Of a DNA stretch of 64,000 bases, positions 11,750 through 22,200 are shown one piece after another. Numbering within the stretch: position 1 is the stretch's first letter; every line of letters begins with the position of its first letter. The position numbers and the translations under genes are program-made. This DNA is from Diphasiastrum complanatum (taxonomy: Eukaryota > Streptophyta > Lycopodiopsida > Lycopodiales > Lycopodiaceae), in NCBI GenBank assembly GCA_029204225.1, contig CM055105.1:10030927-10094926 (forward strand), in the 5' to 3' direction. The notes under the pieces were generated by a model. It worked only from the letters and a program-made list of their open reading frames with translations. It was not told the DNA's origin and did not search any database.

Positions 11750-12960
11750 AATTAAAATTAAAAGTATCTAAAAAGAATACGTAACCCAATGATTCAAATA
11801 ATTTGGGTGGTTGTTTTTATTTTATTTTACTTTTTTAAAATGGAGCGCAGAAAACGAAGGCAAAACGAAAAAGTGAAAAACAGGAACTAATAACAAATAA
11901 CGAAAGACAAAATGAAAAATGAGATGGAAAACACAAACTACAAAATGGAATGGAAATAACAAAACAACAGCCACAGGCAGAAAGTTAAGCCAGGCAAGAC
12001 TCTAATCAAGTGGACGAACTGAAGGAGAGGACATAAGTCGTCACAATAGGTACGCCAATGAAAAGACGTGACAAGCTTGCTAAAGAAAAAAAAGAGGGAA
12101 ATGACAAATAGTGTAAGTAGTACCTCGCAACTGCAATCGAAAGCGTGCTGAAAACGGTAGTAAAATAGAGAGATACCGGGCAACCACCAAATAGAGATAA
12201 GAGGGGCCTGCAAAAGCAACCAAATAATGAGAGAAAGAAGTAGCAAGTACTGGAGTATATGGCTGGAAAATGGACAGCCAAGTAAGGAAGGTGAGTGCCA
12301 AAAAGAGAGGGTTAGGCGGCCAGCAAGCAAAGCTGGAAAATCAAAGAAGGTGGAGACAATGCAAGGAGGGGTGGGCTAGGAAAGAGTACAAATAGGTTGA
12401 GTTGTGGACGTGGGCTGGAAAATGGGCAGTAGGTGGGCAGCAGTAGGGTGCCAATCCTCCTCCAAAGGATAGTGATAATCTACAAAACAAGTGGAGAGAG
12501 AGAGCTGAAGATCGAAGCTGAAAATGCTGAAGATCCAAGCTGAAAATGGGTGCTGGGCAGCAGCTAGTAAGATCCACAAATGTCTTGCATAATGTTGGAA
12601 AAACCGCTGAAAATGGTGATGAAGTAGGGCGCTGGACAGCCTCCAAACAATCAGCAAAATGGACAATAAATCAGTGGAGAAATCCGTCGAAGAAGGCAAG
12701 GTAGTAGGGCGCTGGGCAACAGCTACCAAAATCCACACATAACCAGAAAACAAATGGAGAAAACCGCTGAAAATGGTGATGAAGTAGGGCACTCCAATCA
12801 ATCCACGAAATGGGCAGCAAATCGGTGGAGAAAATCGACGAAAGTGACAAGGTAGTAGGGCCTCTACCAAATCTGGAAAAATGATGGAAATCTAATGAAA
12901 AAATCGACGAAAGTGATGGGTTAGTAGGGCGCTGGGTAGAGGTCGAGGCAGAGGTTTAGG
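11750..12960 (-). repeat. Probable gypsy leader with 70-80 bp imperfect tandem repeats
   Basis: Upstream (minus sense) of the Gag fragment there is about 1.2 kb without a real gene. From about 12600 to 12945 the core GTAGGGCGCTGG, or a variant, recurs near 12625, 12704, 12784, 12855 and 12924, at steps of about 69-80 bp. Companion phrases AAAACCGCTGAAAATGG and TCGACGAAAGTGA recur too. Long minus-strand open frames here are repeat-driven shadows. An LTR edge was not found. Confidence 0.5.
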
Positions 12961-13064
12961 GACACAACAACGTCCTTGAGGAGGATTCCCTATCTTCCTA
13001 TTCATCCACCAATGACAATGACGAAGAGGAATCTTCATCAGATCATTATGCCTCCGAATCATAG
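12928..13064 (+). pseudogene. Possible C-terminal scrap of another hAT transposase
   Basis: The + strand gives an RG-rich phrase (GRGRGRGLGTQQRP) and, after a frameshift, EEDSLSSYSSTNDNDEEESS followed by a stop at 13064. The intact hAT at 50600-51376 ends in the same style: RG-rich, then Ser/Asp-rich. The match is by composition and order only. The region 13064-13990 shows nothing codable; a GC-palindrome-like patch near 13858-13905 may be a hAT end but no partner was found. Confidence 0.3.
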
Positions 13065-13989
13065 GGATTTAAGGTTTTATTTCATGTCACATGACTGAAG
13101 ACTCTATGAGTCCATTGTCCATCTATTAGACTCATGCACTTGGCCATTGGCCCACTCCTTAATGTAGATCAAATGGTTTATGGTCTCTATATCTCCATTT
13201 CTTGAGTCCGTTATGGCCGATGTTCTTGATATTTCTTTGGGGTTCTTCACGGGTCCATGGTTGATGGTTTCCTCACTATAGGTGCTCAGGTTGTATCTTC
13301 TTTGTCTTTACTCCGTGGATCTCTGCTTGAGGTTTGTGATCTGCCTCATGATATTTCTACGGTTCCTTACATGATTCATGCGCCTGTGGAATGTAGATTT
13401 GTATCATACTTTCAAGTTTCAAGTTTGGTATTCTAAATGTTTTTGTATGCTTTGTATGACTTGTTTAGTATACGTCATAGCATCATATCTTATATCAGTT
13501 TGGTAGAGTTTAAATTTCTTTGAATGCTAGCCTCTATGTCAGTTTTGGATTTGTTGAGTTTTTCTGATGTTTTGGATGGTAGTTTGCTTGTCCTTAGCTC
13601 TTTAGTCATTCTCAATCAAACGGATTCCACAATAATTGTGATATTACAAAAAGGTTGGTAAATGGCTGCAAAACTCGTTACCATATATGATTATAGAGTC
13701 TGGAATGTAAGAAAATCAAATGTTATGCATCAATGATCACGAATAGTCTGATTCGTAATTTAGGACAACTTGTTTTGGATTATTTTACAGCCTATAGGTA
13801 TTTGTTTTTTCCACCCTAACATTTACATAGAAAAAAAATTTACAAGGCCTATGTGTTTCGATCGCGAACACTGCAGATTTCTAAAATCGTTCCGAAACGT
13901 TGCGCATTTATGCTACTACTAAAAAGGTACTGTATCATCAACATAGTGTGTAACTATGATGAAAGACCTTAAAATACACATTTGAATCA

Positions 13990-14945
13990 GCTGTACTAGA
14001 AATGAGATTATTTAGAACAAAGAATGTATTTATTTTTTGAAATCATGCCCAAGAAGATTGTTTCAGCTCATACAAGGCCTTATGAAGCTTGCAAAATTGA
14101 TGCTCTTTGCCTCAGATTTCATATCCCTTAGGTTGTGACATATCAAGGTCTTCTTCAAAGACTCCATCAAGGAATGTTGTCTACACACCATTTGGTGCAC
14201 CTACAAGTCAGTGGCAGCTATAGATGACAACAAAACTCTAATTGAAGCATGCTTTACCAAAAAACTAAATGTTTCCGCATAGTCTACAATTGGCTTTATA
14301 TTTAATTTTGACAACTCATTTGCATGAAGTGATATTCTTTCCTACAAGCAGATATGTGACAATCCCTGTGGATAAGTGATTGTTTTTGCATCAGCATGTG
14401 ACTTGGCCTCTTTTATTGTGGTTGGCTCTTCCACAAAATTGCATGCGGCCTTGTCTACAAATCCTCTTGGTGGACAATCTCGGATGAGTAGATCTTCTTG
14501 GAATAGGTTCCTGTTGTGGTTGTTGAGCTTCATCATCTTTTGATTTTGTAGTAGAGTTTCTCGAAAGAATAATGATAAATGTCCTATACATTTGAAGTAC
14601 CCACTTGATGGATTTCGTACAATATCATTAGTAATCTTTTCTTTTCCTTTAGATTGTGGAACTGTTCTCCAAGATAAATTATCTCTACTTACAAAAATAT
14701 TTTGGATTACAAGACTATAAAGCTTGTAAGCTTTATTTTCAAAAGAATATCCGACAAATATTAACTGGGCTAGTAACATCTAGCTTTTTCCTAAGTTTTG
14801 CAGGGACTTGTGCATAGGCAATGCATCCAATTACTTTAATACTCTTTACAGATGGTTTAGAACCGATCCAAATCTCATTGGTTTCATTGATATTGAGGCC
14901 ATATACCTTGGTGGTATTTCTACTATTGCTTCTGCGCATACCTCA
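13990..14945 (-). pseudogene. Ty1/copia integrase C-terminus and RT start remnant (minus strand)
   Basis: Minus-strand 14939-14739 reads EIWIGSKPSVKSIKVIGCIA and then RKKLDV, the region after the copia integrase core. 14779-14342 continues with FVGYSFENKAYKLYS and IFVSRDN. Further pieces down to about 13990 translate as decayed RT phrases around a YGLKQ-like KALYELKQ and FLDGVFEEDLDM. The order is consistent with one decayed element on the minus strand. Multiple stops and shifts make it non-coding today. Confidence 0.7.
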
Positions 14946-15153
14946 AATGACCTCCTGATTCGGTGGTTGGTGCAGTATCTTTTGGCCCTTATCGTTACAC
15001 ATTTTCCATTCGAGGATATTTGCCAGATGGTCACTATTACTTCTCTAGGGTATTTATATGCTGGGATCTGCAACTAATGCCGATGGTATACACTTTTGGG
15101 CTCTTTATGCATTAGGGGTTTTTCATGCGACTGATTCCTCTTTACCTCTTGAT

Positions 15154-15290
15154 ATTTGGCATTCCTGGTTATTACGTATTGCTTGGATTTCATTTGGACC
15201 TGTTGCTCATACTACTGTTTCATTTTCAGCTATGGATATATGGCATTCCTGGTTATTACGTATAGCTTGGTTTTCATTTGGACTTGTTGA
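15154..15290. repeat. Imperfect direct duplication, period about 86 bp
   Basis: A segment of about 50 bp beginning TTTGGCATTCCTGGTTATTA at about 15155 recurs with a few changes at about 15240 (ATGGCATTCCTGGTTATTA). Both copies stay open in the same + frame (peptide DIWHSWLLRIAW twice, within a 148-codon frame at 15058-15504). That frame matches no family I know and has the low-complexity look of chance coding. Confidence 0.6.
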
Positions 15291-15649
15291 TTGGTGCTGG
15301 TTTTTCCATATTACTGATTGCCTATGGTGTGGATATCTCTATGATTATGCATGTGGCTCTCTATCTGGTCCTTGGATTGTTGCTCATTGTCAGGCTTGGC
15401 ATATCCTGATGGCTTGGGTTATTTCCTCCGTTCCAGCTGCTGTTTGCTCGGGTGATCTTTCCTGCTTTGTAGGGTTAAGTCTTGCTTATGTGATGCTTTC
15501 ATAGCTTAGCTCTAGATCAATTGTCGCTTGATTCGTAACTCCACCTACGGTCCCATTCATCCGAATAAGATCGTGGGGGCCAAAAATTGCCGTATTAAAA
15601 CAACAATGGTGACAACTAGAGTTTTCAGCAAAGGTTAAATCAATGCTAG

Positions 15650-16567
15650 AAATATTAGAGTTACTTGGAGTTCCTTTGCGACATGACCTGGCTCCATGCA
15701 GTTAAAGCACAAATTGTCGCTCTTGGCCGAAGTACTTAGCTCATTAGTGATTGTATCCCAGAGAGCTCAATTGGATAACGAATCATAATGAATCCGAGAA
15801 TAAGGTTTCTTTGTCCATCATGAATCGTTTCTTTGATCTGCTAGGCCCAAAAGAAGTATCCTTTGATTTTTCTTTTTTATTCGAAAAGAATGGTTTCTTG
15901 CCCTTTGCTTCGGGCTCTCCAACAAGCTCAGGTCTAGCTACTACACGAGTATCATCGTAGCATCCTTGAGGGTAAGAGGCTGGTTCCTCGTAACCTCTAA
16001 CTGAAAACCTTTGGGCAATCCCAAGATGAAATGCAACTTGACTTAGGTAGGATCTACTCTAGTAGCATATCAAGAATATCTCCTGGAAATCCTGTAAGTA
16101 TGCATCCAAGGGCCGGTTCTCCATGTGAATCATGGCATACTGGCGATAGAATTCGAAGTCTTCCAAAATGGGTAAGAAGGCTACCTTGAAGGCTTTGCAA
16201 AAGTCCTCGGCACTTCGGCCTTCCCTCGAAGATCCTACCACCATGTAAATGCTTTACCTCATAGATATATGACGGCCATACTGATCTTGTTGTCGTTCGT
16301 CGAATTGTGCATGGAGAAATGCGAACTCCATTACTTCAGCCACGGTACCACGACATTGGGGGATCTATCCTTCTTTTCTCCCGAAAAAAGATTGGTTGTG
16401 AAGAGGGGATGGTGAAAAGCTTGCCTGGTTTGTGCCAATTCCCTCCACCCTTGCTGCTTCCTATAATGCTTTGCTTGCATATTGATAATCTGTTGCTGTA
16501 GATTAATGATTGCCGACATAAGGGCATCAACATCATGAGCCATAGGGGTAGACATGGGTTCATCCAC
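15650..16567 (-). pseudogene. Ty3/gypsy Gag remnant with zinc knuckle (minus strand)
   Basis: Minus-strand 16567-16331 starts MDEPMSTPMAHDVDALMSAI and carries a Gln-rich helix. 16244-16059 contains EDFCKAFKVAFLPILEDFEF and MENRPLDAYLQDFQEI, the conserved capsid-like Gag pattern. Further along, near 15720-15680, CFNCMEPGHVAKEL is a knuckle with the last Cys lost. Frameshifts lie between these pieces. No pol follows in the minus sense before 15650. The flanking 16570-16700 could be its leader. Confidence 0.6.
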
Positions 16568-16699
16568 TTTTGACCGAGTTGGCTCTATTATTAGAGAGGG
16601 AAATGATTGGATGAAAGGGGAGTGCTCACTCCAAAATCAGCTCACTGCAACAACGTATGAGCCACCTATATAACAAAACTTTCTCAAGGACAATCAACA

Positions 16700-19334
16700 A
16701 GCTAAAGTATTGTCCATGGTCTCAAAGCTGTTGAAGGAAACCTGAGAATTGTAATGCAAATGAGAAGAATGTGAGGAAGAGTGGCAATCCACCACTCAGC
16801 TCCCTTCCAAGCTTACCCTCTCCATGCACATATTCGAGGCTCACCAATCTCACTGAGGCACTAGGTATGTTGGCTGCCAATGTTGTCAAGGAAAAAGATG
16901 AAGAGCTGGCAGGCAGTGCCATGTTGGCAACCTGCTAGCCAGCTAGAAGGTGCCATGCAGGCGGTGGGTGTTCCCCCCGCCGCGACCTCTACAGAGGCCA
17001 ACATGGCCTGCTGCCACGTTGGATCCCTGCTAGGGGGCGCAGTTGGCCACGTGGCCTGCAGGCCCCCCACTCCTACACTGCCTCGTTGGACAGCCCGCCC
17101 CTCCCTGGAGAAGCTATGTAGGCTGGTCAACCTGTGAATTGGCTGAGACCAGCCAGCGAAAGTCTGCTGGCCAGCGATAGGCAGCTGCAGGGTGGCGCGA
17201 TGGCCTGCAGTGCCTGCTTTGTCTCTCCTAGGTAGATACAATGAATGGTAACCAAGAACTCCTGCTGTGTCTCTATTCAAGAGATCCACCTCCGCCCACG
17301 TGCACACCTTAAAAGCTACCTAAACGCTAACCCATAATGCCGATGGATGCACCCTAAATCTCTAAACCCTAAACCTTACATCTAAAATAAACTATGCAAA
17401 AGGACCTCATGCACAACAACCACATGAATGCTCATGGTGACCGCCTCATGCAATCACTTTCTCCCTAGCAATCCTACAGCCAATCCTAGCAGTAGGATTC
17501 ACTCAAAATGATGCACTGTAGCCACTAAACAGAGCAAAGAAAAAAATGGCAAAAAAAAGCTCAAGGTGTTTTGCTTGCAAATTTCCGTACACACACTCTG
17601 TCCTTCTCCATTGTGCCACTATAGATCACTACTTTGACATAGATTGTTCACACATGCATTTTGGCCTCCTGTTGCTCTTTCCACAACCTCAAGGAACTCC
17701 ACAACAAACGCGCCTAAAATCGGGCTCCACGGGGCTGCTAAAAAAATTTACAGTTGGTTTTTTTGTAGCGTTCTTCTGTCATTCTGGAACGCTGCATTGC
17801 AAAAGGCTCTACCCGAGAACGCTCTCACAGTTTTTCTTAGGTAGTGACTGCCTCACTATTGCAGTCGATTGCATTTTTGCTCGGATAGTGACTACACTGT
17901 TGCATCCATTTGCAGTATATTTTTCCTAAAGGGCAACGAAGGGCAGCGACTATAACAAGCACATTACTATCGCATCCTATCACACTCTCGCATTTTCCTG
18001 AAGGGCCCATAAGCGCAGTGTGACTACCTCACTATCGCATGATGTCACACTCACATTTTCTGACGTGCACTTTTCTCGTTTTTTGTGATATAGCCAAAAG
18101 CATTAGTATATCTCAAAATCGCAATTATCACAAAATCGCCTTTCTTGGGATCACGATCGGTTAACTGTTTTTTACAGCTTAACAGTTCTGTTAAGCATAG
18201 TTTGACAGATTAAACTGTCTTGTAAAGCAAAACTCACTGTATATATATCTAGAACAGATGCAATTGAGTATAGCAAATAATAGACAACAAGTCTGGATTA
18301 ACAAAGTTTTCACTCCTGTATTTAGCTTCTTGAAGCCATTTCTCTAATCAGAATTTTGCACATTTATTCAATTCCATTAATGCTTATCAGATTACTTGTT
18401 TGTATGTAGTCATTTCTAGGATGTCTCAATAATGTTACTACATATGCAAACTATTTGTAATCTGTCTTTTTTGGTGATATTTTACCTCATTGTGTTGTCA
18501 ATTGTTTTTTGTTTGATCAGAAATGATTTTTACCCTACTTAGACCGAATTGTCTTTTGCATATATTTCTATCATTCAGTTTGTGGAACATCTCTACCATA
18601 ACTTGGGTGGTTGACTCGTACTTTGTGCTCCTCAAGGGTTGTGCAATAATAAGTGGCTAGTCGTGGGAAGCCTGAGTGGCTGTTGTGCAAGTGCTTTAAG
18701 CGAGGGGGAGGTGGGCCCATGTCTATTGCTGTCTTTAGAGCATTAGAGGCCTGCTTGACATTGGGATGCTCAAACTACACGACCATGGAAGGTGTGGCAT
18801 GAATGGTGGTGTGTGGAAGGCGCAACAATGTTGTTGAGAGTTAACATGGGTGGAGGTGTTGTTGACGAGGGGTGTGTGTAGAGGTGGATGGTTGGGAGGG
18901 AATCAGTCGAGGTAGATGATTGGTTGGTAGAAGACATGGTGGAAGGGAGCGCCTATCTAAACTTCTCAAGTAGGCTAGGTATGGGAGCTACTATTGGCTG
19001 TCTAGATCCTATTTGAAAAAGGGCTCTCCCCAACACCAAATGCCCTAGCATGTGGAGTTGCTAGATGTATGCTACCTGGTGCTGGGCCATGATGGCCCTG
19101 TTGCTCTAGAAGTTGATGTTGTAGGAGCCCTATCATCTTCAAAAGTCTCAATCATGTTCTGCTGATTTGCCTTTGATACCATGTGGTAGCCGCATATGTC
19201 AACTGACCCAACCATTAGCAGTGTTGATGCGATGAGCCCTCAGCTTGGTCAAGAACTCCTAGCTGCAATACTGACATCACAAGCGTCCAAAATTGCCATG
19301 TCGGCTGCCCTTAGTGTCAATCATCTCCGTTGTG

Positions 19335-19335
<1 letters not shown>
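16700..19335. other. No supported gene; decayed intergenic or intronic sequence
   Basis: The GC-rich block 16860-17310 has overlapping open frames on both strands with no recognisable domain. The stretch 17820-18060 holds loose repeats of the phrase ACTATCGCAT and related forms. The rest is AT-rich with no open frame of interest. I see no terminal repeats that would define an element. Confidence 0.4.

Positions 19336-19430
<95 letters not shown>
19336..19430. repeat. (CT)n microsatellite without an attached LINE
   Basis: About 95 bp of uninterrupted CT. The left flank lacks the conserved LINE tail found at the other tracts, and the right flank (CCCTTTGGCATG) does not translate as a LINE. It serves as an unoccupied comparison tract. 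Confidence 0.9.
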
Positions 19431-19432
<2 letters not shown>

Positions 19433-20665
19433 CTTTGGCATGATCGCCATTTCCCTAAACCCTAAAAAAGACTCACAAACAACATGAAACCTTAAAATTT
19501 TGGCCTACAATGTGTGACTTAATTGTAAAGTGCAAATAAACTAAACTGGAAGTAGGCAAACTAACATTGCTAGAAACAAACAGAAAGAAACCTTAAACCC
19601 CAAACCCCAAAAGGATGCACTCCCCTAACCCTTGAAGCTTGAAAGACCTAGCCTATGGTGAGGCACTAAGGAAAACACGAAAAACGATTCAAAATCAAAG
19701 TGAAATAACTAAGATTACTAGAGAAGGGAAAATTGAAGCTCCCCCCCCCACATCTGGTTTTGCAATCAAAATACAACAAAAAACATAAGTAGCACCATAG
19801 AGAGAAAAAACACTAAATGAAAACCAATTATGATGAAAGAACTCACTGTGGTACCTCTTTTATGTGGCTTGATACCTTCCCACTCTGCGTCTTTCATCAA
19901 TTATTAAGAAGGCCTCTAATGAATCAAACAAAGTGGCGTACAACATACCAAATGTGGGAATTAATTTCATTATGATGACTAAAAATGATAAACACTACTT
20001 GATGCATTTGTTCAATGATCCTTTATACACAAATTTAGATGTCAATCATCCATGCTTCTCCAATTGGTTGAACTTTCAAATGCAACTTAGTGGGAAGTCA
20101 ATCTGGTCCATTTCTTTCCAGTTTTATATTCCTCAAAGTCATATCCTTTCTTGCTCGTTGCAAAACATTTCTCCAATAAAATTTATCCAATTTGGATCAA
20201 CACAATACAAGATTTGATATGTTATTTCATGGGCTACATAATGAATATACTAGAAATTGTCTTTCTAGTTTCACATCTAAGATCAACAATCTAAGTGATA
20301 CCATGTGAAAATATCAAACACTAAAGAAAAATCTAGAAGTATGAAGATTCAATGTTTTTTAAGTAATGAAACTTAAAAAAAGGAAAAACTAGCAAATTAA
20401 CAATTTACTATGCTTCATAATCTTAGCTAAAGGGAATTTGCAGTTATTGCTCGTCACTGCTCCATTGCTTATGGAGGTAGTCCAGTTGGGCATTTGTGTG
20501 TCCATCTTGTGAAGCTGATTTTTTCAAAGAACTTGCAAGCTAATATTGATGTAGCAAGCTATTCACACGTTAATTTCATGATTGTTCATGAGCATAGATG
20601 TTGCTTATGGCATTGCATATATCTTAATTTGTTGACTAGTCGTTTTGTTTGGTGTCATTGAGTAG
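19431..20665. other. Intron or upstream sequence of the NAD+ synthetase gene
   Basis: No earlier exon of the synthetase was found here: neither the nitrilase-type glutaminase domain nor its linker. An open frame at about 20440-20655 reads EFAVIARHCSIAYGGSPVGH, which I cannot assign. Bases 20654-20665 precede a splice acceptor ending TAG at 20663-20665. Confidence 0.4.
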
Positions 20666-20834
20666 GTACGATATCATGTTCCACAGGAGGAGATAGCATT
20701 GGGCCCAGCTTGCTGGCTGTGGGATTATCTTCGTCGAAGTGGAGCAACTGGATTTCTTTTGCCTCTTTCAGGAGGAGCTGATAGTTCATCGGTGGCAGCA
20801 ATTGTTGGCTCAATGTGTCAACAAGTTGTGAAGG
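20666..20834 (+). CDS. Glutamine-dependent NAD+ synthetase, exon with the P-loop
   Basis: The 56 full codons begin [20 protein letters not shown] and contain [13 protein letters not shown], the PP-loop (SGGxDS) that binds ATP in the synthetase domain. The enzyme converts nicotinic acid adenine dinucleotide to NAD+ with ATP and ammonia drawn from glutamine, the last cytosolic step of NAD biosynthesis. The upstream boundary is an AG acceptor at 20664-20665; the donor GT is at 20835-20836, leaving one base (phase 1) that joins the next exon to give an Ala codon. The sequence closely follows plant orthologues from memory of the family. Only the central part of the protein (of roughly 725 residues in plants) is in the window. 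Confidence 0.93.
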
Positions 20835-20959
20835 GTAGATATCCTTTGTTGAGCCTGAGTCTTTTCCTGTGGTTTGAATAATGTATTATTTTCTTGACAT
20901 GATTCATATGATCAAATTGCTTTGTGGTATAAGCTTGTTTGTAAAGGAAAAGATAGTCA

Positions 20960-21445
20960 ATAGTTCCCTCGTGAACTAATCTCATATATTAGTATCAAAG
21001 AAGCATAAATTGACAATTTATGAAGCAATCTAGCAAACTCTCACAAAGAATGGAAAAGAGCATCACATAACATTAATGGCTAAAGCCTTACAAGCATTAG
21101 CAAATTCAAGAGTTCTCCCATGAAGAACCCAAGTATTACAAAATCATAAGCTGAAAAATGAATTTACGTAAGGCCTGTTTATAGTCCCTTCAGGAACCCT
21201 AAAAGCAAGATTCAAACAATCAAGAGAGGCAGAACGTCTGGAGGGGAAATATTGCGCCCTTCTAAAGGACCCTCACTCTAGGTAATTGACCAATAAAAGT
21301 GGGGTGCTTGGTCAGTCATGTATATAAACACATAAAAAAGGCTTTTAGGCGTCTACATGAATAAAAAGGGCTCGTGGTCAACAAATGAATAAAAGAGCCA
21401 TAAATGTAATAAGAGCATGGCGTGGCGAGTAGAAATATTACGAGT
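20960..21445 (-). repeat. Probable LTR of a minus-strand gypsy element
   Basis: On the minus strand the pol-like end (phrase GEVFLNGGGL, then stop) is followed by a purine tract AATGGGGGAGGG and then what should be the 3' LTR. A TATATA-like stretch lies at about 21320-21327. Exact LTR edges are uncertain; no second LTR was found. Confidence 0.4.
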
Positions 21446-22200
21446 CATAACCCTCCCCCATTGAGAAACACTTCCCCTAACTTGGGAATGGAGAAAAACG
21501 ACTTTAGCAAGGAATTACTTTCAAGGTCGAGGGCCTCTCCAATGGCACCAATAGGGACAATAGCATCAACATCAACTGTAAGAGTAGCAGGAGCATTTTG
21601 GGATCGAATAGTGGCAGCAACATGAGCATGAGTCTACTTAACAAGCAAGGGTGTATGATAAAAAACATCACTAAGCTCCCAAATGGCCTCAACAACGGGC
21701 CTACTATCCCACTGAACAAGAAATTGAACTCAACATTAACATCAACATCAACTAATTGACTTGTAAATTGCCTCTTGTGAAAAAGGAAAGAGCTCTGGAT
21801 CATCAGAATAAATAGCATGGCGAGGAGCATCATCCTCAATAGTAGCACGTAGTAGGTTCACATAAAAGATAGCATAGGCATGTGTGTCAGGAGGAAGTTG
21901 AAGTCGGTATGTTACAAGACTCAAGGGCTGAAGGATTTGATATGGGCCATAATACCTGGTGGAAAAACATAATGTATAGATGGGGCAAGTTTGCTCTAAC
22001 TATAAGTATAATGTACTTCTCTTCTTTGATTGGTTTTTTGATTGATGCAAGAAAATGTCCTTGCATTAACATCATATTCTTTTTTCTTGTATTTCATAGA
22101 TGGAGTTGCAAGATGAGGCAACTATCCCAACCACCAACCTCTTAGAGCTTTTGCATCGTGTTTGGCAGAAAACTAATTGTTATCAGAATATAATTAGTTT
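21446..22200 (-). pseudogene. Ty3/gypsy integrase C-terminus and chromodomain remnant (minus strand)
   Basis: Minus-strand reading gives RYYGPYQILQPLSLVTYRLQ and LPPDTHAYAIFYVNLLRATI (about 21960-21850), the GPY/F segment following the integrase core. It continues as VQFLVQWDSRPVVEAIWEL (about 21735-21680), a chromodomain phrase. The frame then ends at the GGGL stop near 21445. At least two frameshifts separate the pieces. Upstream pol parts are missing: bases 22200-22680 show no recognisable coding. Confidence 0.7.

Noticed and set aside
13845-13925. Palindrome-rich patch (GATCGCGAAC, TTCCGAAACGTTGCGC) resembling a hAT end
   Set aside because: No partner end and no 8-bp duplication could be found.
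15058-15504. 148-codon + frame containing the duplicated peptide DIWHSWLLRIAW
   Set aside because: No family match; openness follows from the duplicated low-complexity segment.
16861-17307. 148-codon minus-strand frame in a GC-rich block
   Set aside because: Overlaps open frames on the other strand, with no domain or codon pattern to support it.
17340-17390. AAACCCTAAACC-type telomere-like repeat
   Set aside because: Only two or three degenerate units; common by chance in plant DNA.
20440-20655. Open frame EFAVIARHCSIAYGG upstream of the first synthetase exon
   Set aside because: It does not match the synthetase linker or glutaminase domain and has no splice support; kept only as unassigned.
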